This document shows, in pieces, positions 44,951 to 53,227 of a stretch of 64,000 nt of DNA. Where the stretch lies: positions 129,404 through 193,403 of the forward strand of contig JAJFLX010000012.1 of the NCBI GenBank assembly GCA_021772465.1, read 5' to 3'. The translations under genes and the position numbers were made by a program. Below the pieces are notes generated by a model. It ran no database searches, was not told where the DNA came from, and worked only from the letters and a program-made list of their open reading frames with translations. This stretch comes from Chlamydiota bacterium (lineage in GTDB: Bacteria > Chlamydiota > Chlamydiia > Chlamydiales > JAAKFR01). The stretch's first letter is position 1, and each line of letters opens with the position of its first letter.

Positions 44951-45741
44951 CTAGTCCCTCCCTCAATTGAGATGAACACCTTGAGTCGACTCACCGACAA
45001 TTTCGGTTTTCTAGGGTTGCTCGCAGAGAGCGGCTCCATGCATACAAAACTAGCCCCTTCAGGATGCCAAATTTGGAAGGAGTTCTCTTCATTGTCACTC
45101 GAGTACTCTACCTTCACAGTGTGAGAGCTCGTCTCAAGCGTCATCTCACCTCTTAAGGGGTTTGGGCTCGGATGGAAACTCGCATCTATGGGCTCACCCA
45201 CTTCGTAGTCGACATCTCCCTCTTGAGCTTTTGCCCGCACACGTCCTTTTTGCGCAGCATAGTAGGTGTGCAGTCCAATAACTGAGTCCGTCTCACTCAT
45301 TACCGAGAGGTCAATATTCAATCCCTTTGGAGTGAGCTCCGCCTCATACCTCATGGTAAAATCTTGACCTTCAAGCTGACGCAAACTGACACCTTTCCAC
45401 TCATCGTCTCCTTTGAGGAGAGCTTTTAGTTGCGTGTCCGAGAGCTTTTCTACAGTCCATGGGGCATACCTGCCAATTCCATGTGAGAACGGCTCTTTTG
45501 AGGTGACATGGGCAAGAAAAGGGAAATTTTCACGCGCAAAATTGGGAATCAAAGCCTCCGCCCTGTGGTGAAAGTGGGGGCCGATAAGAGCTCCTAGTCC
45601 CGCATAGCGCGTTTCAAAAAGATCTTTTGTCGATTGATCGATCGCTTCAATCTCACCTCGTTTGAGGCTAATGAAATTCATTCCCTTATCGGGGAGAAAA
45701 ATTACTCGGTAGTCACCAGCTTTTAGTTCTGCTTCTGCCAT
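44947..45741 (-). CDS. Galactose-mutarotase-like (aldose 1-epimerase fold) protein
   Basis: The 264-residue protein looks like a divergent aldose 1-epimerase or hexose-6-phosphate mutarotase: GALIGPHFHHRAEAL resembles the catalytic GxxxGxxxxR-like beta strand region, HTYYAAQ holds the second conserved histidine, and the chain ends with WHPEGASFVCMEP. These enzymes equilibrate alpha and beta anomers of sugars. Key catalytic glutamate could be the one in CMEP. It overlaps the membrane gene upstream by 19 bases. Confidence in the fold is moderate. Confidence 0.65.
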   Translation of the reverse strand: MAEAELKAGDYRVIFLPDKGMNFISLKRGEIEAIDQSTKDLFETRYAGLGALIGPHFHHRAEALIPNFARENFPFLAHVTSKEPFSHGIGRYAPWTVEKLSDTQLKALLKGDDEWKGVSLRQLEGQDFTMRYEAELTPKGLNIDLSVMSETDSVIGLHTYYAAQKGRVRAKAQEGDVDYEVGEPIDASFHPSPNPLRGEMTLETSSHTVKVEYSSDNEENSFQIWHPEGASFVCMEPLSASNPRKPKLSVSRLKVFISIEGGTR

Positions 45742-46169
45742 TTTGCCACTATAAAATAGCCTAAGATCATAAAGTAGATCATAAGCCCTATTAAAACTAC
45801 CCCCGAAATCGTCGTTTTATAGGGGAAGCTCCTCTCTAAGGTGACCTGCTGGGGGCGGTTTGGGTTGAGCCATGCGACTCCACTTTTTCCCTCGATGCGC
45901 CTCAGGGCACTCTCTGCTGCCCAAGGATTGGGATAGCGCTCGCTTAGCCTCGCCTCAGCTTGGAAATCCTTCTGATTAAAACTATACGAGAATCGTGCCA
46001 AAATCGCATAGGAATTCTCTCTAAGCTTCTCGACTTCGACTTTTTCCATTAAAACGGGCACCTCTTCACTCAATTGCTTGTAGTGATAAATCGACTTGCC
46101 CGCTTTGAAAATATACCAGGAGGCAGAAGAAAAGATCAGAAGAAGTATGCCGAACCAAACTATGCGCAT
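45723..46169 (-). CDS. DUF3592-type two-helix membrane protein
   Basis: The 148-residue protein has membrane helices at about 4-22 and 117-140 with an extracytoplasmic beta-rich domain between them. That domain includes YSFNQKDFQAEARLSERYPNP and VAWLNPNRP. The spacing and the NPNRPQQVTLE segment match the DUF3592 family, whose function is unknown. It is divergent from rpsT and first in a three-gene minus-strand operon with the mutarotase-like and PAS-protein genes. Confidence 0.65.
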   Translation of the reverse strand: MRIVWFGILLLIFSSASWYIFKAGKSIYHYKQLSEEVPVLMEKVEVEKLRENSYAILARFSYSFNQKDFQAEARLSERYPNPWAAESALRRIEGKSGVAWLNPNRPQQVTLERSFPYKTTISGVVLIGLMIYFMILGYFIVAKWQKQN

Positions 46170-46201
46170 CTTGGCAAAAGGTATAACACGATTTTACGCC
46201 G

Positions 46202-46230
46202 TTGACAACTATGTTACTTTTCCCTATGAT
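46202..46230 (+). promoter_or_regulatory. Strong sigma-70-type promoter for rpsT
   Basis: A perfect -35 box TTGACA (46202-46207), a 17-base spacer and TATGAT (46225-46230) precede rpsT. This is the best promoter match seen in the window. Confidence 0.8.
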
Positions 46231-46256
46231 GGCAGCTCATTAATTTAGGAGCCCCT

Positions 46257-46544
46257 ATGGCAAAAGAGCGAGAAGCAAAGAAGAAAGTAAAGCGTCCTAC
46301 AGCTGAAAAGCGTGATATTCGCAACGAAAAGCGCCGACTGATCAATAAAGCTTTTAAAACACGTGTGCGGACCACCCTCCGAACCTTTGAGACTGCTCTT
46401 AAGCAAGAGGACAAGGGCTCACTTCAAACAGCACTCCAAGATGTTTACAGCATGATGGATCGAGCGGTTCAACGCGGCCTTTATAAGCGAAATAAGGCGG
46501 CTCGCATCAAAGCGCGTCACGCTCAAAAAGTAGCTGCACTATAA
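46257..46544 (+). CDS. rpsT: 30S ribosomal protein S20
   Basis: The 95-residue lysine/arginine-rich helical protein binds 16S rRNA early in 30S assembly. The pattern RNEKRRLINKAFKTRVRTTLR with the C-terminal NKAARIKARHAQKV is diagnostic of S20. AGGAG lies five bases before the ATG. The promoter at 46202 and an AT-rich hairpin after the stop make it an independent unit. rpsT close to rpoD is also found in C. trachomatis (CT615-CT617). Confidence 0.97.
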   Translation: MAKEREAKKKVKRPTAEKRDIRNEKRRLINKAFKTRVRTTLRTFETALKQEDKGSLQTALQDVYSMMDRAVQRGLYKRNKAARIKARHAQKVAAL

Positions 46545-46574
46545 GACTTATTTTTAAATCACATCCTTAAAAAC

Positions 46575-46600
46575 AATAAACAATTCAGTTTATTAATTTT
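46575..46600 (+). terminator. AT-rich hairpin terminator after rpsT
   Basis: AATAAAC (46575-46581) pairs with GTTTATT (46588-46594) around a 6-base loop and is followed by AATTTTT. The stem is AT-rich, so efficiency is uncertain. Confidence 0.45.
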
Positions 46601-46640
46601 TGTGACACAATTAAACCTTACTAAATAAATTCTTCGAACC

Positions 46641-47354
46641 ATGACATCAGAAACAAAGCCAGCGCTAACCTCTTTTGAGAGGTTCTACTTCAACAAGGGG
46701 CGAGGTCCTAGTGCCTGGGCCGACGATGCACGTTCATGGTCGTCTGAAATTGAAACCCTCCTCACACTAGGTCAGTACAGTGGCGCACTTGCCACCCTTC
46801 GCAACGCCAAGTGTCAGACGATTTTCGATTCTTGTGACGTCGCTCGCAGTGCGATCTCTTGGTTTCGGTTAGGCTTTCAGCTTGAAGAGGTATTTTCGGG
46901 GAAGGCATTTTGGAAAACCACAGTCGATGAAAAAACGGGCATCAAGCGATGGGAGCGCGATGCGAATGGAAATTTTGTCACCCGCGACTGGAAAGACGTG
47001 GCGACATCGGTCATGATCACTGCTGGTCGTGTCCTCTCTGTGCTTCTCTGGCTCCACAGTTTGAATGTGATCAATTTAGGTGGAATGACCAAAGGCATGG
47101 TCTCCACTGCCTATGGGATCTGGACTGCTGTGATTGGCCTTGGCTTGATCCGTGGGGTCACTTCACTCCCAGACTCTGAGAATCGAGAGGCTGCCAAAAA
47201 GCAGTTGATCAGCTCTTTTGGCGATGCATTAAGCCTTATCTCTCTACCCCTCGATTTTGGATTTGGAGCCATTCCTGTGGCAACACGCTCAGCAATTTGC
47301 ATCAGCTCCTCTGTCGTCTGCTTAGGCACCTCTGCTTGGCACTACAAAGGGTAA
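46641..47354 (+). CDS. Multi-helix membrane protein of unknown function
   Basis: I do not recognise this 237-residue protein. The N-terminal 110 residues are soluble and charged (FERFYFNKGRGPSAW near the start). Three or four hydrophobic segments follow: about 118-137, 143-172, a weaker one near 193-212, and 215-233. No ribosome-binding site is obvious before the ATG. It lies between rpsT and the OTU-like gene and is followed by its own hairpin terminator. It could be an inclusion or inner membrane protein; no evidence decides. Confidence 0.6.
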   Translation: MTSETKPALTSFERFYFNKGRGPSAWADDARSWSSEIETLLTLGQYSGALATLRNAKCQTIFDSCDVARSAISWFRLGFQLEEVFSGKAFWKTTVDEKTGIKRWERDANGNFVTRDWKDVATSVMITAGRVLSVLLWLHSLNVINLGGMTKGMVSTAYGIWTAVIGLGLIRGVTSLPDSENREAAKKQLISSFGDALSLISLPLDFGFGAIPVATRSAICISSSVVCLGTSAWHYKG

Positions 47355-47380
47355 CCTCCTCTCGAAAGGGGAGGCTGTTT
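47355..47380 (+). terminator. Hairpin terminator
   Basis: CCTCCTC (47355-47361) pairs with GGGGAGG (47368-47374), one T-G pair, with loop TCGAAA, followed by CTGTTTCTT. It directly follows the stop of the 46641 gene. Confidence 0.5.
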
Positions 47381-47454
47381 CTTAATATATCCTTGATATC
47401 AGCTCCCTGAGAGTCCTTTTTTCTCACGATTACCCCTATTTTTTAAAAAATTTA

Positions 47455-47482
47455 TTTAGAATTAACACTTGTAGTGTACAAT
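47455..47482 (+). promoter_or_regulatory. Possible promoter of the OTU-like gene
   Basis: TTTAGA (47455-47460), a 16-base spacer and TACAAT (47477-47482) lie in an AT-rich tract upstream of AAGGAG and the ATG at 47513. Confidence 0.4.
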
Positions 47483-47512
47483 GGTGTTTTAAGTTTAAGG
47501 AGTTATGTAGTT

Positions 47513-48748
47513 ATGGCTAGAGTAGAAGGTGGACATCGCCCCCTTTCGAGGGTAGAAAAGGTCGGATTTGCTGTATCAATTGTGACTCTATTGGCGATTA
47601 CAACGCTTGGAGCGGCTATTCTTTTGACGCGCAACCCCCACCTTCTCGGCCCGGGCCTAAGGCTCTCTCAGAGAGTCTCTGAGATCACTACGGGTTCTAC
47701 AGGAGGCGCACTGGCGCTTATCATAGGGGCTCTAGGGTTTAGGCTGCTAAGAAAAAATAAGGTTCAAGGGGAACCTACTTCGCCGCCCGCTTCTCCGGCA
47801 GCACCTACAGCTCCTCCAGCAGCACCTACAGCTCCTCCAGCAGCACCTACAGCTCCTCCAGCAGCACCTACAGCTTCTCCGGCAGCACCTACAGCTCCTC
47901 CAGCAGCATCTACCCCCTTTCTCACTGGAGATCTGAAATTACTTGGACTCGGTCGCCCCATTTCAGTGCTCGATTACACGAGAGGGGAGTTTAGGGGTAA
48001 AACTGAGAGCGCTCAAAAAATCAGAACCCAAGCTGAAGCTCTAGATCAAGATTTCCTCTACCTACAAGCAAGAGGGGGGGGCAATTGTTTCTACTTGAGT
48101 TATGCTGCCGGTTGGCTTCAGCATGTTCTGAGAGAAAAAGCTTTTGAGCGTGCAATTGAGAAGATTAATCAGTTCAAATCTGATCACAATGAGCAAGTGA
48201 TCGCATTACTAAAAGAACTTCGAGAAAACCCCGAAAACTTCGATAAGATTCTCGGATGTGGCCGAATGATTGCAATGGATGACAAAGAAACAACGTCCCC
48301 TCTCCAACCCTTACTCAATTACCTAAGAGAATTTGCGGTTCACAAGGTCCTTGATGCAAAAGAAGTATCTAGGGACCGATTTATCTATGGAACCGAGGAG
48401 CTTTTTGGATTCGAGATAGACGGTCAAAGAATAGGTGCAGCAATCGAGGGAGATCGAGAGGTCGAAGAGGCCTGTAGAAATGAAGAGGGAATACTCGACC
48501 GAAATCTCTATGCCGAGCATCAAAAACAAGATGGAAAAAATATTTTAACCCCAGAGATTCAGATGCTCCATAGTTTTTTTGCCCCATTAAGTCTCTATCT
48601 ACGCGATGATCACCCCAATGCCGCTTTGGGGGGGCGCAACGGACTATTAGACAGCTTTGAGCCGAACCCCTGGGAAGCGATAAAAGCCTCGCGCCCCATT
48701 GTCTTACTTCAGTGCCCTAACCACTATGATGGATTGCTTCGAAGATAA
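47513..48748 (+). CDS. Membrane-anchored OTU/otubain-like cysteine protease (candidate deubiquitinase)
   Basis: The 411-residue protein has two membrane helices (about 16-38 and 61-79), a Pro/Ala/Thr linker (88-133) encoded by 21-base repeats, and an OTU-like domain (about 165-411). The catalytic cysteine is C192 in GGGNCFYLSY and the histidine is H404 in CPNHYDGLL, the spacing and C-terminal HYD-x-L of otubains (peptidase C65). The Asp usually found in GDGNC is Gly here, so a third residue must come from elsewhere or activity is weak. Chlamydia pneumoniae and relatives have OTU-type deubiquitinases. I chose ATG 47513, preceded by AAGGAG, over ATG 47474, which would add 13 residues lacking such a site. 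Confidence 0.75.
   Translation: MARVEGGHRPLSRVEKVGFAVSIVTLLAITTLGAAILLTRNPHLLGPGLRLSQRVSEITTGSTGGALALIIGALGFRLLRKNKVQGEPTSPPASPAAPTAPPAAPTAPPAAPTAPPAAPTASPAAPTAPPAASTPFLTGDLKLLGLGRPISVLDYTRGEFRGKTESAQKIRTQAEALDQDFLYLQARGGGNCFYLSYAAGWLQHVLREKAFERAIEKINQFKSDHNEQVIALLKELRENPENFDKILGCGRMIAMDDKETTSPLQPLLNYLREFAVHKVLDAKEVSRDRFIYGTEELFGFEIDGQRIGAAIEGDREVEEACRNEEGILDRNLYAEHQKQDGKNILTPEIQMLHSFFAPLSLYLRDDHPNAALGGRNGLLDSFEPNPWEAIKASRPIVLLQCPNHYDGLLRR
47798..47902 (+). repeat. Five tandem 21-base repeats in the linker of the OTU-like gene
   Basis: Five consecutive 21-base units encode the heptapeptide AAPTAPP or a near copy; the fourth has two base changes (TCT for CCT and CCG for CCA ending). Being in frame, copy-number change would alter linker length without breaking the protease. 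Confidence 0.9.
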
Positions 48749-50454
48749 GGCGAAGCTCCATAGACAATTCGGATACGGTGACCCCTTAAACTCTTCAGCT
48801 GCGCTCTTCGCCCCATCTGCCGCGCACTCGGTCTCTCGATGCGCACCGGAACAATTGGAACCTCAATCTCTTTTTTCAGGGCCTCTTCCCACTCTTCAAG
48901 CTTTTTTGAATGAAAGTCTACTGGATGCATCAAACAGACTGTCTGCCCCTCAGCGAGCTCGCTTTTGATCGCCTCAAGAGCCTGCTTTCCAATCGGAGAG
49001 TAGTGCTCAATATCTAGAGGAATAAAGCGAAGAAACTTGTAGAAAAGGCGCCGTTTAGGTTTGGTCGGAACGATGTAGCGAATGAGTCGAGGGAGAGTGG
49101 CCATCACCAAAAAGGTATCGATCCAACTCCGTCTCTGCGCGATGAGTAGCACGGGGTTTTCAGAGCGCACACGCTTTCGACCCGCAACATGAAGATCCAA
49201 GTACCGCTTGGAAAAATTCGCGACCAAAAGACGCAACACCTGATCGGCAAAAAGAAGGAGAAGCGAAACACCTATCACCCCGCTTAAAAGACCCACCAGC
49301 AAAAAACCTGTCCTCGCTTGTAAACCCAGAAGACTCCCAAAAAAAGCGATCAAAAGCGAAGCCACAATCACTCCCACAAAGCTCAAAAAATTGGCAGCCG
49401 CCAAATTCTGTCCTCGGTGCTCTTTAGGACTTGCAACCTGGATGAAGGTATCAATCGGCACGACAAAAAAGCCGCCAAAAAATCCGACAAACATCAAAAG
49501 TGGGACGACAACAAAAAGATGACTCGAAAAGAGGAAGAGTAAAATAAAGCACAAGGTCACTCCAAGTGCAGCTAAAGGGACAAACCCAAGCTCAACATCT
49601 CCCCCTGAAAGTCGCCCCACAGTGAACGAACCGATCCCAATTCCAATCGCTGTCATCAAAAAGAGATAGCCCCCCTGAACATCAGAGAGGTGAAGTGATT
49701 GAAGGGTGAAGGGGATGATATTGAGCTGAGTGTAGGCGCCTAAAAAGAGAAAGTAGGCCCCAAAAACGAGCGCATGCAGCAGATAGCGCCGCTTGCGAGC
49801 CCGTACAAGCGCTTCGATGATTGTGCTAACCATCCGGACCGATACTTTGGTGTCAGCCGCTTGAGGCTTGGTTTTTTGGATGCCAAGCGCTGCGAGGAGA
49901 CCGAGTGCCGATACTCCAACGCAGAAAATTCCCCCCAAAACAAAATTTCGTCCCGTGATATCAGTTAAGAAAGAGGCGCCAAAAGTCCCTAAGATGATGG
50001 CTAGATAGGTAGACGCTGTTATGATGCCATTGTAGCCCGATATCTTCTCTTTAGAGACAATCTCAGGGATGATCCCAAATTTGCACGGCGAGAAAAGCGC
50101 GCTATGAGTCGCCATAAGAAAAAGAACGGTGTAACCAGCGATTGCCGACTCAAAAACGAAGGCAAAAAGAGCCATCGACGTTGTGAGAATCTCGAGAAGC
50201 CTGGTAAAGTAGATGATCGACCGTTTGCTGAAACGATCAGCTAAAGTTCCCGAAAGGGATGCAAAGAGAAGGAAGGGGATTACAAAGATTGCCCCAGCTA
50301 GGGCTAAGATCGTATTGCTGTGCTCCTCTCCCTTTGTCGCAATAAGAAAGAAAATCAACAACAACTTGTAAAAGTTGTCATTGAACGCCGCGAGGAATTG
50401 AGTCACATTGAGCGCAGCGAAAGAGGTAAAAAACTTAGGCTTTGAAAAGAGCAT
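48724..50454 (-). CDS. MFS transporter fused to a degenerate PlsC-like acyltransferase domain (YgeD/LplT-type)
   Basis: The 576-residue protein has an N-terminal major facilitator part (about 1-400, twelve helices; FNDNFYKLLLIFF near the start is typical of LplT-like lysophospholipid flippases) and a C-terminal acyltransferase-like domain (about 415-576). The normal H-x4-D motif is RRSWID here, with Arg at the catalytic His position, and no PEGT motif is seen, so the domain may be inactive or structural. Position next to recC and recB matches CT641 (ygeD). Its start overlaps the divergent recC start by 47 bases. Confidence 0.85.
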   Translation of the reverse strand: MLFSKPKFFTSFAALNVTQFLAAFNDNFYKLLLIFFLIATKGEEHSNTILALAGAIFVIPFLLFASLSGTLADRFSKRSIIYFTRLLEILTTSMALFAFVFESAIAGYTVLFLMATHSALFSPCKFGIIPEIVSKEKISGYNGIITASTYLAIILGTFGASFLTDITGRNFVLGGIFCVGVSALGLLAALGIQKTKPQAADTKVSVRMVSTIIEALVRARKRRYLLHALVFGAYFLFLGAYTQLNIIPFTLQSLHLSDVQGGYLFLMTAIGIGIGSFTVGRLSGGDVELGFVPLAALGVTLCFILLFLFSSHLFVVVPLLMFVGFFGGFFVVPIDTFIQVASPKEHRGQNLAAANFLSFVGVIVASLLIAFFGSLLGLQARTGFLLVGLLSGVIGVSLLLLFADQVLRLLVANFSKRYLDLHVAGRKRVRSENPVLLIAQRRSWIDTFLVMATLPRLIRYIVPTKPKRRLFYKFLRFIPLDIEHYSPIGKQALEAIKSELAEGQTVCLMHPVDFHSKKLEEWEEALKKEIEVPIVPVRIERPSARQMGRRAQLKSLRGHRIRIVYGASPYLRSNPS

Positions 50455-53227
50455 ACTCCCGGAGTATACTCACGCGAGGCTTTTTTTTAGCAACCGAGTA
50501 GAAAATCTTTTTGACGCGATTAAAAACCAACTCTACTCTCGCCCCCTCGCCAAATCTTTGATTTTAATCCCGAGCCGAGCTCTCGAAAGCTGGCTCAGGA
50601 TGCGTCTTGCTGAAGAGCTTGGAATTGCCGCGGGGTTTCGCACCTCTTTTCTCGAGGGGGGAATTCGCGAGATCACCTCAATCCTTTTTGGCAAAGAGCT
50701 CTTCTTTCCCTCAAAAATCGAGTTGATCCTCCGAATAGAAGCTGAACTCGACGAAAAAAACCCCAAACGCGCCTTTTCTATTGCCCGTCAACTCGCTGCT
50801 CTATTCCAAAGGCATGGGGTCTACGGCAATAAAGCGTGCCTGGAGTGGGACGCGAAGCCCGAGCAGTGGCAAGAGAAAATCTGGAAAACAGTCTACGAGA
50901 GCTGCGAGTATCCGTTGCGCTCCTTGCTTGCGCTCGATAAACCGATAAAAACTGACTTGAGCCTCCACCTTTTTGGATTCAGCCACCTCCCCCCTCTCTA
51001 TTTCGATTTTTTTGAAAAAATAGGACGAGTCGTTCCCGTTAATTTCTATCAACTCTCTGCATGCCAAGAGTTTTGGAGTGATTCAACCGAGAGCCACCCC
51101 TTGCTCACAAGCTTTGGGCGGGTGGGAAGAAACCTCGCTTCCCTTGTGGAACAAAGTGAGCTCGATACCCAAGAGCTCTACGAAATACCTGAGGGTGAGA
51201 CGCAGCTCCACGCACTTCAGCGCGAGCTTCTCTTTGCAGAGAAAAGACCCCGCCTAACCGAGGGCTCTTTACAACTCCATGAGGTCTGCTCTTTGCATCA
51301 CGAGGTGGAGTCACTGCTCAAAGAGCTTATAACCCTCCTTAAAGCTGATCCCACCCTTGAGCCGAAAGACATTCTCGTGATGGCGCCAGATATCGCCCCC
51401 TACGCCCCTTCTATCCAGGCGCTTTTTGGGGAGATTCTGCCCTACCAGATCGCCGACATGCCTCTGAGTGAAGCGCACCCCCAAGTCGAGGCGCTCAATC
51501 TTCTTTTGCAGCTCGAAAAAAACCGGTGGAGCGCCCCTGCTGTGTTAGATTTTTTCTCCCACCCCCTCGTCTCAAAAAAACTCCGATGGAGCGAGGAGGA
51601 TCTCTTGCAAATCCGCCGCTTTGTGGAGTCGACAGGGATTCGGTGGGGTCTCGACTACGAGCACCGAAAAAGACTTCTAGCCAAGAGCCACTGCAAAGAG
51701 ATGCCGGCGGGGGAGCGAGCGACTTGGAAGGGGGGGCTGGACTTTTTGCTCGAAGAGCTCGCTCTTGCTCACGAGCCCTCGCGAATCGATTTCCAGCAAG
51801 CAGAACTCCTCGGCGAGCTAAAAGCGTGTCTCGACCAAATGGCTCTTGATCTCAAAGAGATAGACGAAAAAAAACCTCTGCACGCCTGGGCCGATTGGAT
51901 GATGAGCTTAAGCGAGCATTACCTCAGCGAGAATGAGTTCATCGCACAAAAGATTCAGCAGCTGCGAAGGGTGGCTCCCTTTGAAAAAGCCTACGGATTT
52001 GAGACGATTGAAGGGCTTTTAAAAGAGCTTTTCGGTGAAAAAAGTGTGACGATAGGAAAACACCATCTGCAATCGGTCCGCTTTTGCTCTTTGCTCCCTA
52101 TGCGCGCCATCCCCGCTCGGGTGATTTGGCTGATGGGAATGAATCACGACGCATTTCCCCGAGTAGAGACCCTCCTTTCTCTCGATTGGCTTGAAGAGGG
52201 TGACTACTTCCCCAGTCGCCTCGACTTTGACCGCTACCTCTTCTTAGAAGCGCTCCTTTCAGCGCGTGAAAAACTTTATATAAGCTACATAGGCAACGAC
52301 CCTTATGATCAAACCCCTCTTCCACCCTCCTCATGCGTTGAGAAACTGCTTCCCTACATCGACCCTGCCTTCCAGTTCAAGCACGCCCCTCTTCGCGTAA
52401 CAAAAAAACAGCCCCCTATTTTCCTTGAAACCGAATATGAGCTCCCTCAAGGAGTCATTTCTCTCGACTTAGCCGAATTTGCAAGGGCGTTTCGCTCCCC
52501 ATTGCGCCACTACCTAGCTGAGCGGAAGATCTTCTTGCGAGAAGAGAGTTCCCTTGAATCGGAAGAGCCTCTCACGCTATCAGCGCTGCAAAAGGCGATC
52601 CTCCGGAAAGAGGCAATGAGAGGAAAATCGATGCTTGAAAAGGCGCAAAGATCGAGCAATTTCCCCCTCGGACCTTACGGTGAGCTCGCCCTAGGGCAGC
52701 TGAAAAAAGAGAAGGGGCAGTTAGTTCTCCCCCCTTCTGACACATTAGTTGTAAGTGACCCTCTCTGCGTTGCTGTCAACGAAACACTCTCTGTTGAACT
52801 GACAGGCGTAATCGAGGGAGTTTACGACAAAGGGCTGCTTGTTTTAGACAAAAAGAGTGTGAAAGGAGCGTGTCGCGCCTGGCCTCTTTTTCTAGCTCTT
52901 TGCGCAATAGATCCATCCAAAAATAGACTTTTTTTTGCAAAAGAGGGAAAAGAAGTTGAGGGCTTTTTTGACGATCCACGGCTTTTGCTTCGAAAAGCGT
53001 TAAATTTTTACTTTCTTTGCTCCCAAAAGCCCACCCCCCTCTATCCCGATTGGATCGACCCCTTTTTGAAAAAAAAGCCAGCTGCTCTTGAAAAAATCGC
53101 CCTTTTTGATCCTACCTACAAGTGGGCTGCGCGCCACTACACGCTCCCATCAGCTGATAGGTTGATCGAAAAATGGCATGACGTTGCTTCCACGACCTAC
53201 CAGGAGATGTGCGATGCCTGGTTTTGA
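50408..53227 (+). CDS. recC: Exodeoxyribonuclease V gamma subunit (RecC)
   Basis: The 939-residue protein has the RecC opening ARLFFSNRVENLF, then PLAKSLILIPSRALESWLRMRLAEELGIAAGF, where the helicase-like pin region follows. LHEVCSLHHEVESLLKEL and PARVIWLMGMNHDAFPR with the following SLDW are also characteristic. RecC is the Chi-recognition subunit of RecBCD, used in repair of double-strand breaks. It is shorter than E. coli RecC (about 1120). The only in-frame start before the conserved part is TTG at 50408, so an unusual start or a longer leader is required. recB overlaps the 3' end. Confidence 0.92.
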   Translation: MSAAKEVKNLGFEKSILPEYTHARLFFSNRVENLFDAIKNQLYSRPLAKSLILIPSRALESWLRMRLAEELGIAAGFRTSFLEGGIREITSILFGKELFFPSKIELILRIEAELDEKNPKRAFSIARQLAALFQRHGVYGNKACLEWDAKPEQWQEKIWKTVYESCEYPLRSLLALDKPIKTDLSLHLFGFSHLPPLYFDFFEKIGRVVPVNFYQLSACQEFWSDSTESHPLLTSFGRVGRNLASLVEQSELDTQELYEIPEGETQLHALQRELLFAEKRPRLTEGSLQLHEVCSLHHEVESLLKELITLLKADPTLEPKDILVMAPDIAPYAPSIQALFGEILPYQIADMPLSEAHPQVEALNLLLQLEKNRWSAPAVLDFFSHPLVSKKLRWSEEDLLQIRRFVESTGIRWGLDYEHRKRLLAKSHCKEMPAGERATWKGGLDFLLEELALAHEPSRIDFQQAELLGELKACLDQMALDLKEIDEKKPLHAWADWMMSLSEHYLSENEFIAQKIQQLRRVAPFEKAYGFETIEGLLKELFGEKSVTIGKHHLQSVRFCSLLPMRAIPARVIWLMGMNHDAFPRVETLLSLDWLEEGDYFPSRLDFDRYLFLEALLSAREKLYISYIGNDPYDQTPLPPSSCVEKLLPYIDPAFQFKHAPLRVTKKQPPIFLETEYELPQGVISLDLAEFARAFRSPLRHYLAERKIFLREESSLESEEPLTLSALQKAILRKEAMRGKSMLEKAQRSSNFPLGPYGELALGQLKKEKGQLVLPPSDTLVVSDPLCVAVNETLSVELTGVIEGVYDKGLLVLDKKSVKGACRAWPLFLALCAIDPSKNRLFFAKEGKEVEGFFDDPRLLLRKALNFYFLCSQKPTPLYPDWIDPFLKKKPAALEKIALFDPTYKWAARHYTLPSADRLIEKWHDVASTTYQEMCDAWF
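50453..50467. promoter_or_regulatory. Short palindrome at the divergent ygeD/recC start
   Basis: ATACTCC and GGAGTAT are exact reverse complements around one C. The element covers the ribosome-binding site of ygeD and early recC codons, so it could bind a regulator or simply reflect a shared GGAG. Confidence 0.3.
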
